A stretch of DNA of 32,477 bases from positions 26,380 to 58,856 of the forward strand of contig PBAA01000022.1 in assembly GCA_002715785.1 (NCBI GenBank), in the 5' to 3' direction. Positions 9,864 through 19,216 of this stretch are shown here, piece after piece. The first letter of the stretch is position 1, and each line of letters begins with the position of its first letter. The stretch is from Gammaproteobacteria bacterium (GTDB lineage Bacteria > Pseudomonadota > Gammaproteobacteria > Pseudomonadales > Azotimanducaceae). Both the position numbers and the translations under genes were made by a program. A model generated the notes under the pieces. The model was not told the DNA's origin. It saw nothing but the letters and a program-made list of their open reading frames with translations, and ran no database searches.

Positions 9864-10508
9864 TTGATCGCACTCATCAACCAAGGAGAGTACGTCTTAT
9901 TTGCATGTCTACTGGCTGCCCTCGTCGCATCGTTAACTTTTCATGAATTTGGGCACGCGTGGGTGGCTAAAGCGTTTGGCGACGACACTGCCGAACGGGC
10001 GGGCCGGCTTTCGCTGAATCCGATGGTCCACTTAGATCTGATGGGCCTTGCAATGGTCATTTTCTTAGGTTTTGGGTACGCCAAACCGGTACCCACGAAC
10101 CCCTACAAGTTCAGTCGGCCAAGCGCTGATTTGTGGATATCCGCGGCGGGACCGATGATGAATTTGGTGCTTGCCGTTGTCACGTGGAATGTTTTTCTTG
10201 CGCTTTGGACAGCCGGTGTGGAATTCGTTCATACACCGGCTGTAGTGTTGTTCGTCGAGCTGCTCGTTTTCGTGAATCTGCTACTCATGACGTTTAACCT
10301 CATTCCCATCGCTCCGCTTGACGGACACTACATTCTTCCATACGTACTTCCGCCTTCAACGCGTTCGCGGATTACCTATCTGAATCAGCGTTTTGGTCCG
10401 CTGCTACTGCTTTCTCTTATCGGCCTCAGCATCATAGGCATTCCAATTTTGGATCGACTATTGTCGTTCGCGCATTCGATGGTTCCATGGATCACCTTCG
10501 TGGGATAG
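9864..10508 (+). CDS. Site-2 protease-like M50 zinc metalloprotease (TTG start)
   Basis: HEFGH (HExxH) motif, GPMMNLVLA, PLDGHYILPYVLP; multi-pass hydrophobic. Confidence 0.88.
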   Translation: MIALINQGEYVLFACLLAALVASLTFHEFGHAWVAKAFGDDTAERAGRLSLNPMVHLDLMGLAMVIFLGFGYAKPVPTNPYKFSRPSADLWISAAGPMMNLVLAVVTWNVFLALWTAGVEFVHTPAVVLFVELLVFVNLLLMTFNLIPIAPLDGHYILPYVLPPSTRSRITYLNQRFGPLLLLSLIGLSIIGIPILDRLLSFAHSMVPWITFVG

Positions 10509-10533
10509 GTCACCCCGATAAATCTCAGCGTCG

Positions 10534-10962
10534 TTACTTACGTTTTGCCTCGACGACTTCAATGCTGACACCGTCGGGAGCGCCGACATAGCAAATTAAA
10601 GCACCTGGAGAAAATTCCCAGGGTTCAACGGTGAGGGTAGCGCCGCGTAGCTTGATTTCATCGCAAAAGGACCGGAGGTCCCCGTGGTAGGAAAACCCGA
10701 AATGGTCTGTTCCCCAGACGTCATGGCTGGAGAACCCATCAAAGTGCTTCATTGGGGTTGGGAGGATGGGCACTTCACCGGGTCGCCGACCACGGATCAG
10801 CAGAGTCATGCCCGCCAGTTGGACGTTGATTTGCGGCGCTTCCCGTAATTCATATTCGGCCACGACCTCGGCATCGAAGACGTTGACATACCACGTAGCG
10901 GCTTCGCGGGGATTCTCGCTAACAAGATGGATATGATCGAAGGAAAGTTCACGTGAAGGCAT
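10534..10962 (-). CDS. VOC superfamily (glyoxalase-like) protein
   Basis: FDHIHLVSENPREAATWYVNVFDAEVV...DHFGFSYHGDL...YVGAPDGVSIEVVE. Confidence 0.85.
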   Translation of the reverse strand: MPSRELSFDHIHLVSENPREAATWYVNVFDAEVVAEYELREAPQINVQLAGMTLLIRGRRPGEVPILPTPMKHFDGFSSHDVWGTDHFGFSYHGDLRSFCDEIKLRGATLTVEPWEFSPGALICYVGAPDGVSIEVVEAKRK

Positions 10963-10973
10963 GACGCTCCTCT

Positions 10974-12164
10974 TTATCTAGGGGTTGGGGATGCATGGGA
11001 CATTAGTTTTAGGGCTGCAAATCGATGACCCATGCGGATATACCCGTCGGGGTTGGGGTGCAGATCGTCTGGTAGATCGTCGCGGTCGGCTTGGCCAAAT
11101 AGATCAAGTCCGCTGAGGTAATCGAGGTTGTCATCGTTTCGTCGATCGACCGTTTGTTCGATGAGTTGGCGGACGCGGGAGAGGGACATGCAACCATTAC
11201 GCAGTTCAGAATGTCCCGTGAACGTGACAAATTTTCCTTCCGCGTTCGGTAGCGTAGGGCCGGGATGATGTTCGGCGCTAGGGCAGAAAATTGGTGATAT
11301 CAGGACGATGGGCGTATTCGGTTTCCGCTCTCGAATCGTATCCAGGAATCCATGTAGGGCCGGCACAAAAACGCGTTCTCTCATTGAATCTATATTGACG
11401 ATGTTGATCCCGACCTTGATGCTAATAACATCGGCATCAGCATCTCCGATGGTACGTGCGACAAATTGATCTAGATGGCACTGTCCGCCAAACCCGAGGT
11501 TGATTAGGGCAAGCCTAGCTTCGCGCGCAGCGACAGCTGGCCAGATAAAAGCTGGTTGTTCCGCTTCCATACAATGGCTGATCGAACTGCCGTAGTGGAT
11601 CCAGCGTTTGCGTTCATCGTCCGTCGGTGACTGGATGCGTTTGCCATCGTCCACGACGAGCTCACGCAACTCCACAAAAGCGTTATGGGGCAGCCAGATT
11701 TCACAGATTTTGTCGCGTAAGGGTAGATCCTTGAACCAAACCGTATCAGATTCACCGCGCACGAGTCGGTACCCGCTCGGTTCGTCGGGATCAGTGACGA
11801 TGGTGTTGCCAGCAAGTGAGCTCACTGACCAAAGTTCACCTTCGCATTCGAGATTTAGGTTGATGGCGCGGCGTCGTTCTGGCGACGGCGCGATGGCCGA
11901 AGCTAGAAAATGGACGCCGACGCGCTCTGCATTCGTGTTGAACCGGAGCCGCACGCCCGAAGGCATCCGCACCATGGGGTCCATCCCCTCTGGTACTTGG
12001 GTGCGTGTCCAAGCGGGCAGGCGTCTTGGTGCGATGCCGTCGCGTCGGTGATCAAAGTCGAGCGCTCCGACAACTTCCACGATGTCGCCGATACCGTCCT
12101 TGAAATCAATGGTATTCAACGGCTTTTTTAACCCGACTGTGCTAGTACGACTGACAGGGTGCAA
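10974..12164 (-). CDS. SGNH/GDSL hydrolase with N-terminal beta-rich domain
   Basis: Block I-like YGSSISHC, NLGFGGQ, KVGINI (variant of GxND), DDLHPNPDGY (DxxH). Confidence 0.8.
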   Translation of the reverse strand: MHPVSRTSTVGLKKPLNTIDFKDGIGDIVEVVGALDFDHRRDGIAPRRLPAWTRTQVPEGMDPMVRMPSGVRLRFNTNAERVGVHFLASAIAPSPERRRAINLNLECEGELWSVSSLAGNTIVTDPDEPSGYRLVRGESDTVWFKDLPLRDKICEIWLPHNAFVELRELVVDDGKRIQSPTDDERKRWIHYGSSISHCMEAEQPAFIWPAVAAREARLALINLGFGGQCHLDQFVARTIGDADADVISIKVGINIVNIDSMRERVFVPALHGFLDTIRERKPNTPIVLISPIFCPSAEHHPGPTLPNAEGKFVTFTGHSELRNGCMSLSRVRQLIEQTVDRRNDDNLDYLSGLDLFGQADRDDLPDDLHPNPDGYIRMGHRFAALKLMSHASPTPR

Positions 12165-12236
12165 TACATCAACGCCGAATTTTTCACGACTCCCCCTTGA
12201 GCCAACTAGCGGTTAAACCCGATCGTTGGTGTTTGC

Positions 12237-13628
12237 CTACTGGATCGCGATGACGATAGTACTTGAACCACGTCGAATCTTTAGAACGACCGTTGAGCTT
12301 ACGTTTTCCAATACGCTAGCTAGGTCATCCACGCTACGTACATTTCGGTTGTTTACCGCCTGAACGATATCGTTTTGACGTAATCCACTACGAGCAGCGG
12401 GACTACCGGATTCGACCGTGGTTACCAGTACGCCATCAATTTGTCCTTGTTGTGGGTGCTCTGGCGGGATATTGGTGAATTCCGCCCCCTTTAGTTTTTC
12501 GATTTTTGTGCCTCCCGCCAACGTGGTGGCACCCGGCTCGCCAACTTTCGCATTGATGGACTTGTTCTTGCCATCACGGATGATCTTCAAGTCAACATCG
12601 TCGCCGACGCGTTTCATCCCGATGCGATTGCGTAGATCCGCTGCCGTATCGATGGGCGTACCATCAACGGCGATGACAACGTCTCCGGCTTGGAGGCCCG
12701 CGGCTTCCGCGGCGGACTCTTCAACAACCTGGTTGATGAGTGCTCCATTTTCCACGTCGAGATCGAGCGCCTCGGCCAATGCAGGAGTGACCGTGGTGAT
12801 CATGACCCCGAGAACGCCGCGTTTCACCCCGCCGAATTCGACAAGCTGACTGACAATTCCCTTTGCGATTTTTGCCGGGATTGCGAAGCCGATGCCAACG
12901 TTTCCGCCACTCGGCGCAATGATGGCAGTATTGATCCCAATTAAATTGCCATCAAAATCAATGAGCGCACCGCCTGAATTACCCGGGTTGATTGATGCAT
13001 CAGTCTGGATGAAATCTTCATAATCGATATTGAGACCGCTGCGTCCGAGCGCACTTACGATTCCGGAGGTAACCGTTTGTCCCAAGCCAAACGGATTGCC
13101 AATGGCTACGACAAAATCCCCAACTTCCACGGAATCGGAATCACCCAGCTTCAATTCGTTCAGGTTATCCGCGTCAACCTGTAATAACGCCACGTCGGTG
13201 CCTTCATCGCTTCCGATCAGTTCTGCTGTGAATTCGCGACCGTCCGAGAGAGTTACCGTGATTTCGTCGGCATTATTAATGACGTGGTGATTGGTTAGCA
13301 CGTAGCCTTCATCGGCGTTAATGATCACGCCCGATCCGACACTTTGTCGCGGACGCGACGGAGCCTGTTCAGGCACATTAAAGAAACGACGGAAGAAAGG
13401 ATCGTTGTACAGTGGATTGTTACGACGGCTCGTCGCTCCCTTCACGCCCACATTGACGACGGCGGGCGTGACTTTCTTGAGTAGCGGAGATAATGTCGGT
13501 CGTCCGCCACTGGTAGGTAGTTCGGCCGGCCACTGCGCGATAACGACCGTTGATGTCATTGCCAGTAATATCACCGACCACGCGCGTATGGCCGTAAGGC
13601 TAATACGTTGACTGGTTTGTGTGGACAT
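12237..13628 (-). CDS. Do/DegQ-type (HtrA) periplasmic serine protease with two PDZ domains
   Basis: ATG at 13628 preceded by AGGGAG; export signal, triad LTNHHVIN (His), GTDVALLQVD (Asp), NPGNSGGALIDFDG (Ser), two PDZ repeats. The ORF track extends upstream to 13691 but 13628 has the better RBS. Confidence 0.95.
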   Translation of the reverse strand: MSTQTSQRISLTAIRAWSVILLAMTSTVVIAQWPAELPTSGGRPTLSPLLKKVTPAVVNVGVKGATSRRNNPLYNDPFFRRFFNVPEQAPSRPRQSVGSGVIINADEGYVLTNHHVINNADEITVTLSDGREFTAELIGSDEGTDVALLQVDADNLNELKLGDSDSVEVGDFVVAIGNPFGLGQTVTSGIVSALGRSGLNIDYEDFIQTDASINPGNSGGALIDFDGNLIGINTAIIAPSGGNVGIGFAIPAKIAKGIVSQLVEFGGVKRGVLGVMITTVTPALAEALDLDVENGALINQVVEESAAEAAGLQAGDVVIAVDGTPIDTAADLRNRIGMKRVGDDVDLKIIRDGKNKSINAKVGEPGATTLAGGTKIEKLKGAEFTNIPPEHPQQGQIDGVLVTTVESGSPAARSGLRQNDIVQAVNNRNVRSVDDLASVLENVSSTVVLKIRRGSSTIVIAIQ

Positions 13629-13830
13629 CGATGTCTCCCTATCCAATTCGTTAAGACGGTTTGAGTTCTTTCGAGTAGAAATTAACTCCATTACCTAATG
13701 CGACCACGTTTGATGCGGAAGGTTCATTGTTCTTGCAGCGTTTTGACGAGCTGAAAGTGTCAGAACTTCTCAAACTCGGGACTTTGGGTCAATTTGGGTA
13801 CGGCTCGCGATACCGTCGAATTCAATTGTA

Positions 13831-15159
13831 TTAACGCGGGTAGCCTCCCATTTGACCAAATCGTGCTGATACCACGTCTTCTAGTTTTGACGTAGAGGAT
13901 GCGACGGCGTCCCCAGATCGGACAAAATATGCATCAGGGCGATCAGCACCCAGAGGCTCCGAACCTGAAGCCACGGAGGCCGCAGCATCGAACATAGTTT
14001 GTCTAAAACGAACGACGCCTAGATCGGTCTGAACCAACATTTCATCTGTACGATCAACGATTAATCCCTGGCTATCGGCTATTGCAGCATCTTGCTCTGA
14101 GATACCGCGGATACCCGTATAACTCTCGTTTCTCTGTGCATCTCGGTCGATGAGGTAGTCGTTTTCGCGTTGGCGTAACGGAACATAGCGGTCATCCACC
14201 TCTGCGAAAATTCCGGAACCTGAGGCCAACTGACGGCATTCATCTTCTCTGAGTGGCCGATCTGGATTCCAGCAGTAGCAGAAGATCCAACATGAGGTAT
14301 CGTCGATCGGAACCCAGGTGTTGCCCAGATTATTGTCTTCGGGAAAATTGCCCGGTGCGAGCGAATGGTTGGGCATGAGGAATTGCGTCATACGGTAATA
14401 AACGTCGTCGTTGTCGGCTGTTCTTGCGGCGCACAAGAGCGCGCCTGCAGCGTGATCGAGAACTGTAAATCGCGGTTCTCCATCTTCGATCAACCAACGA
14501 AATCGAGCGCGGTGCGTGGGTTCGTTCTGGCCTGCAATTTCTTCTCGGGACTTGCCGACCTGGTGAAGGCCCACTTTCTTGCCGTCGTTTATCCCGGCGT
14601 GCAAATAGGAAAAGTGTGCGGTATCCAAACCACCTTCGCACGCCTGCGCCCAATTGCATTGCTGAAACTTCTTGGACACGAAACGATGACTGGGTGGGAC
14701 TTTGGCGAACTCAAACTCTGGTAGCTCTGGTGCTTCGCCGTCTCCAAGGAATGCCCATATCACATCACCCCACTCGCGTACTTGCAGTGCGCGAATGCCA
14801 GCGTCGGGTTTTAATCGGGAGGCAATCTCGGGGCTAGCATTGGGAATGTCGACGCAGTGGCCATGAACATCAAACTTCCAACCGTGGTAAACGCATCGTA
14901 GCCCGCACTCTTCGTTTCGGCCAAAAAAGAGGTTAGCGCCGCGATGTGGACAGCGGGCATCGACGATTCCAATTTCCCCATCTGAATCACGGAAAGCAAT
15001 AAAGTCCTCGCCTAGTAATTTGAGTCGAAGTGGACCGGAGTTAGGTTCGGGCAACTCCCTCGCAAGTAAAGCTGGTGTCCAGTAACGCCTGAAGACTGCG
15101 CCCATTGGCGATTCGCTACCTGTCTGCGTCAATGTCTCATTCTCGGCCGCGGTCAACAT
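13831..15159 (-). CDS. Rieske [2Fe-2S] aromatic ring-hydroxylating oxygenase, phthalate dioxygenase/VanA-like alpha subunit
   Basis: CPHRGANLFFGRNEECGLRCVYHGWKFD (CxH...CxxH) and DTAHFSYLHAG mononuclear iron motif. Confidence 0.93.
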   Translation of the reverse strand: MLTAAENETLTQTGSESPMGAVFRRYWTPALLARELPEPNSGPLRLKLLGEDFIAFRDSDGEIGIVDARCPHRGANLFFGRNEECGLRCVYHGWKFDVHGHCVDIPNASPEIASRLKPDAGIRALQVREWGDVIWAFLGDGEAPELPEFEFAKVPPSHRFVSKKFQQCNWAQACEGGLDTAHFSYLHAGINDGKKVGLHQVGKSREEIAGQNEPTHRARFRWLIEDGEPRFTVLDHAAGALLCAARTADNDDVYYRMTQFLMPNHSLAPGNFPEDNNLGNTWVPIDDTSCWIFCYCWNPDRPLREDECRQLASGSGIFAEVDDRYVPLRQRENDYLIDRDAQRNESYTGIRGISEQDAAIADSQGLIVDRTDEMLVQTDLGVVRFRQTMFDAAASVASGSEPLGADRPDAYFVRSGDAVASSTSKLEDVVSARFGQMGGYPR

Positions 15160-15292
15160 ATCGTTTCCATTCGTACCAAAAGTTCGTGTTACAGATCGTG
15201 CGTCGAGACGAGGTCAATTTCAACGTTAGTTAGAAGCGATCGTTGAATGCATTTTGCCGGGTCTAAAAGACCAGTTCGCAATGGCAGAGGGC

Positions 15293-15592
15293 TCATTGGA
15301 GTTTCTGCTGAACGCTGACGATTTTTTCCTCGATTGTTTGGAGGCGATCCGTTCGGGTACCAACTTTAATGGTCGTGGTTATTCGGGGCGCACCGAGGTC
15401 ATGGACTCGCTCATGGCACTGTCGAACCGCGGTAAAAACGTCGTCCCAATCTCCTGCGACATTCGTGCCATAGGCATGTAAGTTCGTTTCTAACCCCGCG
15501 TCATTAAGGATTTTTTCGCATTCTGCAATGTACTTTGAGACCGAGATTCCCACGCCCAATGGGACGGCGCATAGATCAATCATTAGGTGCAT
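15293..15592 (-). CDS. MTH1187/DUF77 family thiamine-binding-type small protein
   Basis: MHLMIDLCAVPLGVGISVSKYIAECEKILNDAGLETNLHAYGTNVAGDWDDVFTAVRQCHERVHDLGAPRITTTIKVGTRTD; matches family style (xxxxPLGxGxSxSxYVAxxxxIL...xGTxxEGxWDxV). Confidence 0.82.
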   Translation of the reverse strand: MHLMIDLCAVPLGVGISVSKYIAECEKILNDAGLETNLHAYGTNVAGDWDDVFTAVRQCHERVHDLGAPRITTTIKVGTRTDRLQTIEEKIVSVQQKLQ

Positions 15593-15595
15593 GAA

Positions 15596-16789
15596 TTAGT
15601 CCTTGAAGTGTCGGTTGATCGAAGCGAAAACATCGTAATCGTGGACGTTTCGTAAGATGCGTTCGCCCATGTGCTGTGCCGCCCAATTTCTAGCCCACGC
15701 TGACGTTCCTGTTAGATGAAAAATGCGTCCATTTCGCCGTGAGATCCGTTGAATGCGAATTGTGCGTTTTCGGCGCACGCGTTCGTACGCTTCGAGTCCT
15801 TTCTCAACCGATCCACACTGCTTGAGACACTGAGCTAACGCAGCGCTGTCTTCGATTGCCATTGCGGCTCCCTGGGCTAGGTAGGGGAGGGTCGGGTGGC
15901 AAGCGTCACCAAGCAACGTTACTCGGCCTCGGCTCCATTGTTTCAGTGGGGCGTGGTTAAAGAGTCCCCATCGAAAACAGAATTGAGGATTAATGCGATC
16001 GATCAATTGCGCGACATCGTCGTGCCAGTCACCAAATGCGGCGGCGAGTTCTGTTTGATCGCCTTGCTCGGTCCAAGACTCGTTTGTCCAATGAGGGGCC
16101 TGATCGACGCAGACAATGTTTATGTCTTGGCCGTTGTGGACGGGGTAATGAACGACGTGCTTTTTAGGCCCCCACCATAGAACAGCCCTGGTTGCCAAGG
16201 TCTTTGAGGTGATCGATTTCGACGAAATGATTCCTCGCCAAGCGACGTGGCCTGAAAAGATCGGCTCATCAAGACCAAAAAGACTGCGACGCACGCTTGA
16301 GTGAATGCCGTCGGCTCCGACGACTAGACTCGCATTTTGGTGGGTATCGGGACCGGAAATCCATGCATGGGTTTCGGTAACTCCAACGTTGTCGATGCGC
16401 TTACCCCGATGGACGGGGATCGACGCGTCGACGACCGCTCGGGTCAAACATGCGAGCAGGTCCCCGCGGTGAACGTGGTAATAGGGGAATGATGATTGAT
16501 CGGCTTCGACACCGTTCGCTAGTTGTAGGTTGGTGATTCGTCTCCCAGTTCGCCAGTGTTGGATGTCGATTAGGCTCGGCTTGGATGAGATTGACGCTAA
16601 TGAGCTAGCGAGCCCGACTTGATGCAACACGCGGGTGGCGTTGGGACTTAGCTGGATCCCTGCTCCGTCGCTAGTTGGACGAACTGTTTGCTCGTAGACC
16701 TGGACAATAAAGCCGAGTTGGTGGAGGTGGAGAGCCGCGGTTAGCCCGCCAATGCCAGCGCCGACGATGAGGACCTGCCCGCTATCCAT
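15596..16789 (-). CDS. FAD-dependent monooxygenase (salicylate hydroxylase-like)
   Basis: VLIVGAGIGGLTAALHLHQLGF, GADGIHSSVRRSLFG, VTLLGDACHPTLPYLAQGAAMAIEDSAAL. Confidence 0.93.
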   Translation of the reverse strand: MDSGQVLIVGAGIGGLTAALHLHQLGFIVQVYEQTVRPTSDGAGIQLSPNATRVLHQVGLASSLASISSKPSLIDIQHWRTGRRITNLQLANGVEADQSSFPYYHVHRGDLLACLTRAVVDASIPVHRGKRIDNVGVTETHAWISGPDTHQNASLVVGADGIHSSVRRSLFGLDEPIFSGHVAWRGIISSKSITSKTLATRAVLWWGPKKHVVHYPVHNGQDINIVCVDQAPHWTNESWTEQGDQTELAAAFGDWHDDVAQLIDRINPQFCFRWGLFNHAPLKQWSRGRVTLLGDACHPTLPYLAQGAAMAIEDSAALAQCLKQCGSVEKGLEAYERVRRKRTIRIQRISRRNGRIFHLTGTSAWARNWAAQHMGERILRNVHDYDVFASINRHFKD

Positions 16790-16902
16790 AGCTGCGATAA
16801 TGACTATAGATTTGTCGGCACCTCACTGACCGCCTCGATTTAAAGAGACCTCGCTGGGACGATGGGAAACAGATCCGAGGACCGATCCGCCCAAAGACGG
16901 GG

Positions 16903-17565
16903 CTACGATTCAGGTTGCGGCACGATCCGGATATATGGTTTGGGTGATTTCCAACCATCGGGATATCGTATCTTCGCCTCCTCGTCAGAAACCGCTGGGA
17001 CGATGATGACATCGTCGCCTTGGGTCCAATTGACTGGCGTCGCTACTTGATGAGTGGCAGTCAATTGGCAGGAATCTAAAAGTCTCAAGACTTCGTCAAA
17101 ATTCCGCCCGGTACTCATAGGGTAAGTAAGCATTGCCTTTACGGTCTTATCTGGACCAATCACGAAGACCGATCGCACGGTCGCGTTGTCAGCAGGGGTT
17201 CGCCCGTCTGAGGAATCGCCGACATCCTCAGGAAGCATGTCATACAGTTTCGCGATCTCAAGCGACGGATCGCCAATGAGCGGGTAATTGACCGTGTGCC
17301 CCTGTGTTTCTTCAATATCATTGATCCAGTCCGAGTGACTTGCTACGGGATCGACGGATAAACCGATCACTTTACAGTTGCGGTCTGCGAATTTGTCTTG
17401 AAGGCCTGCCATGTAGCCGAGTTCGGTGGTGCAGACGGGGGTAAAATCCTTTGGGTGGGAGAACAGGATTGCCCATCCATTTCCGATCCAATCGTGGAAT
17501 CGAATTTCGCCTTGTGTGGTTTCGGCCACAAAATTTGGTGCCTCTGAATTGATTCTAAGCGCCAC
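16903..17565 (-). CDS. Peroxiredoxin, 1-Cys (Prx6) type
   Basis: WAILFSHPKDFTPVCTTELGYMA catalytic PxxxTxxC; long C-terminal domain WTQGDDVIIVPAVSDEEAKIRYPDGWKSPKPYIR. Confidence 0.95.
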   Translation of the reverse strand: MALRINSEAPNFVAETTQGEIRFHDWIGNGWAILFSHPKDFTPVCTTELGYMAGLQDKFADRNCKVIGLSVDPVASHSDWINDIEETQGHTVNYPLIGDPSLEIAKLYDMLPEDVGDSSDGRTPADNATVRSVFVIGPDKTVKAMLTYPMSTGRNFDEVLRLLDSCQLTATHQVATPVNWTQGDDVIIVPAVSDEEAKIRYPDGWKSPKPYIRIVPQPES

Positions 17566-17647
17566 GTGTATTCCCTATTTGTGGTTTACGATCATTGGAG
17601 GCTACCACTAAAAAGTAAAACAGCCCATGAGGTTGCACGCCCTAACC

Positions 17648-19141
17648 TTAGGTCGGCGAAAGACCCTTGCCTGCTTCGGTATATCGCACACGGACGGTGT
17701 ATACGCTGTCTCCCGTTAGAATCGCATGTCGACCTAAAAGCCGACCGTTGTCCCAGTTGGAAAGTCCGAGCTCGGGCTTATTCAGCGCCTTCTGCCCGTC
17801 GACCCAGCGGGTATGGTCATCGCCGATGAAGGGAGCATCAATCGTTTCGTAAAAGTGTTGATGTTCGTGCTCGTCGTTGGAGATTAGCGAAGCGACCAGC
17901 CGCGGGCTGTGTGTATTAAATAATTCGATCGCTTCTTGGAGGTTCTTAACAATGATTAGGGTCATTTCGGGGGAATTTTCCCATTCCCATTCTTGGCCGA
18001 TGTCAGCCAGTGCCAGCGTCGTCGCCTGGATTTCTTCGTGTTGACCGTCTGCTCGATTGATGTGTACTTTGCGGGTAAAAGCGTCTCCGGGGATAAACTC
18101 CTCGCTTCCTTCAACAACGTGTAAGCGGTAATCCTGCTTCAGTTTTGACGCGGCTTCATTGAGACCATCGAGCAAAACGGGAACGAGCTCTACCGCCTTT
18201 GAAGCGACGATGCAGCAGGTGTTGAGAGTATTACAGACTTTTCTGTCGAGGGACTTAACCGCACAATGCTTCACGATCTCCGGCGTTGCGCTGTCCCCAA
18301 CAATCATCCACGCCCCTCCGGTACCGTGCAAGCTGACCGGTGTCCCAACACTTCGTGCCAGCGATCCTAGTAATTCGACGCTGTCGCCGGAACCCCTGGC
18401 AACCGCGAGGGCGAGTCGCGAATCAAGAAATAGGGCCCATCCGGCTGCATGGGCCGAGCTGTCGACAAGGGCGATCGCTTCTCTGGGCAGTCCTGACTGA
18501 ACGAGTGCGGGTGTTAAGGCGAGTTCCATCATGGCCCTCGCGGTCTGTAACGCGTCACTACCGATACGGAAGATTGCCGTATTGCCGCCTCTGAGCACGC
18601 CGCATGCGTCCGCGAGGACGTTGGGCCGACCTTCGAACACGAATCCGACGACGCCGAGCGCCGCGGTTCGTAGCTGAATCTGAAATTGATCGTGATCGAT
18701 GGTTTCAATAACGGAGTTTCTCGACGGGTCGGATTCCGCCCATTCACCTAAGCCATCGATCATGTCTGTACGCATGACGTCCGACACTTGGAGGCGAGTT
18801 GTGGATCGACCACGCTCCGTTGCTGTTGCGACGTCGTGTTCGTTGATCGTTTGGATAGATTCCCAGATCTTGTCGTCCTTCAACGCAGCGCTAAAGGCAT
18901 GAAAGAAATCGGTAATCTGGTCGTCAGTCACGTGCTGCATGGCTGCGAAAGCAGCTACGGACTGCGATACGGTCTGGTCGACAATTTGTCTTTCCGCATC
19001 AGATAGGTGGAGTAACCCGTGTTGCGGATTTGGAATCACGAGATCGCCGGGTTGAAATGCTGCGGCCAACGTTTTGCTCACGCGGAACGCTTCGCCATTC
19101 GCGGCAATAATCAAGCTGTCGGGTTTGAGTTCGTCAAGCAT
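17648..19141 (-). CDS. Divergent glutamate-5-semialdehyde dehydrogenase (ProA)-like aldehyde dehydrogenase with N-terminal extension
   Basis: GVVGFVFEGRPNVLADACGVLRGGNTAIFRIGSDALQTARAM; SLDRKVCNTLNTCCIV retains the ProA-type Cys; 497 aa, longer than usual ProA (about 415-430 aa). Confidence 0.75.
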   Translation of the reverse strand: MLDELKPDSLIIAANGEAFRVSKTLAAAFQPGDLVIPNPQHGLLHLSDAERQIVDQTVSQSVAAFAAMQHVTDDQITDFFHAFSAALKDDKIWESIQTINEHDVATATERGRSTTRLQVSDVMRTDMIDGLGEWAESDPSRNSVIETIDHDQFQIQLRTAALGVVGFVFEGRPNVLADACGVLRGGNTAIFRIGSDALQTARAMMELALTPALVQSGLPREAIALVDSSAHAAGWALFLDSRLALAVARGSGDSVELLGSLARSVGTPVSLHGTGGAWMIVGDSATPEIVKHCAVKSLDRKVCNTLNTCCIVASKAVELVPVLLDGLNEAASKLKQDYRLHVVEGSEEFIPGDAFTRKVHINRADGQHEEIQATTLALADIGQEWEWENSPEMTLIIVKNLQEAIELFNTHSPRLVASLISNDEHEHQHFYETIDAPFIGDDHTRWVDGQKALNKPELGLSNWDNGRLLGRHAILTGDSVYTVRVRYTEAGKGLSPT

Positions 19142-19216
19142 GAGCGAATTAGGTGCGTTGAATTTGTTCGACTATAACCCAGGATAGGGTCTTCTCTGGA
19201 TGCAGCTGAAAACTGG

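Noticed and set aside
16852-17005. 13-mer direct repeat CGCTGGGACGATG at 16852 and 16993
   Set aside because: A single 13 bp match is expected by chance in a 32 kb window; no extension.
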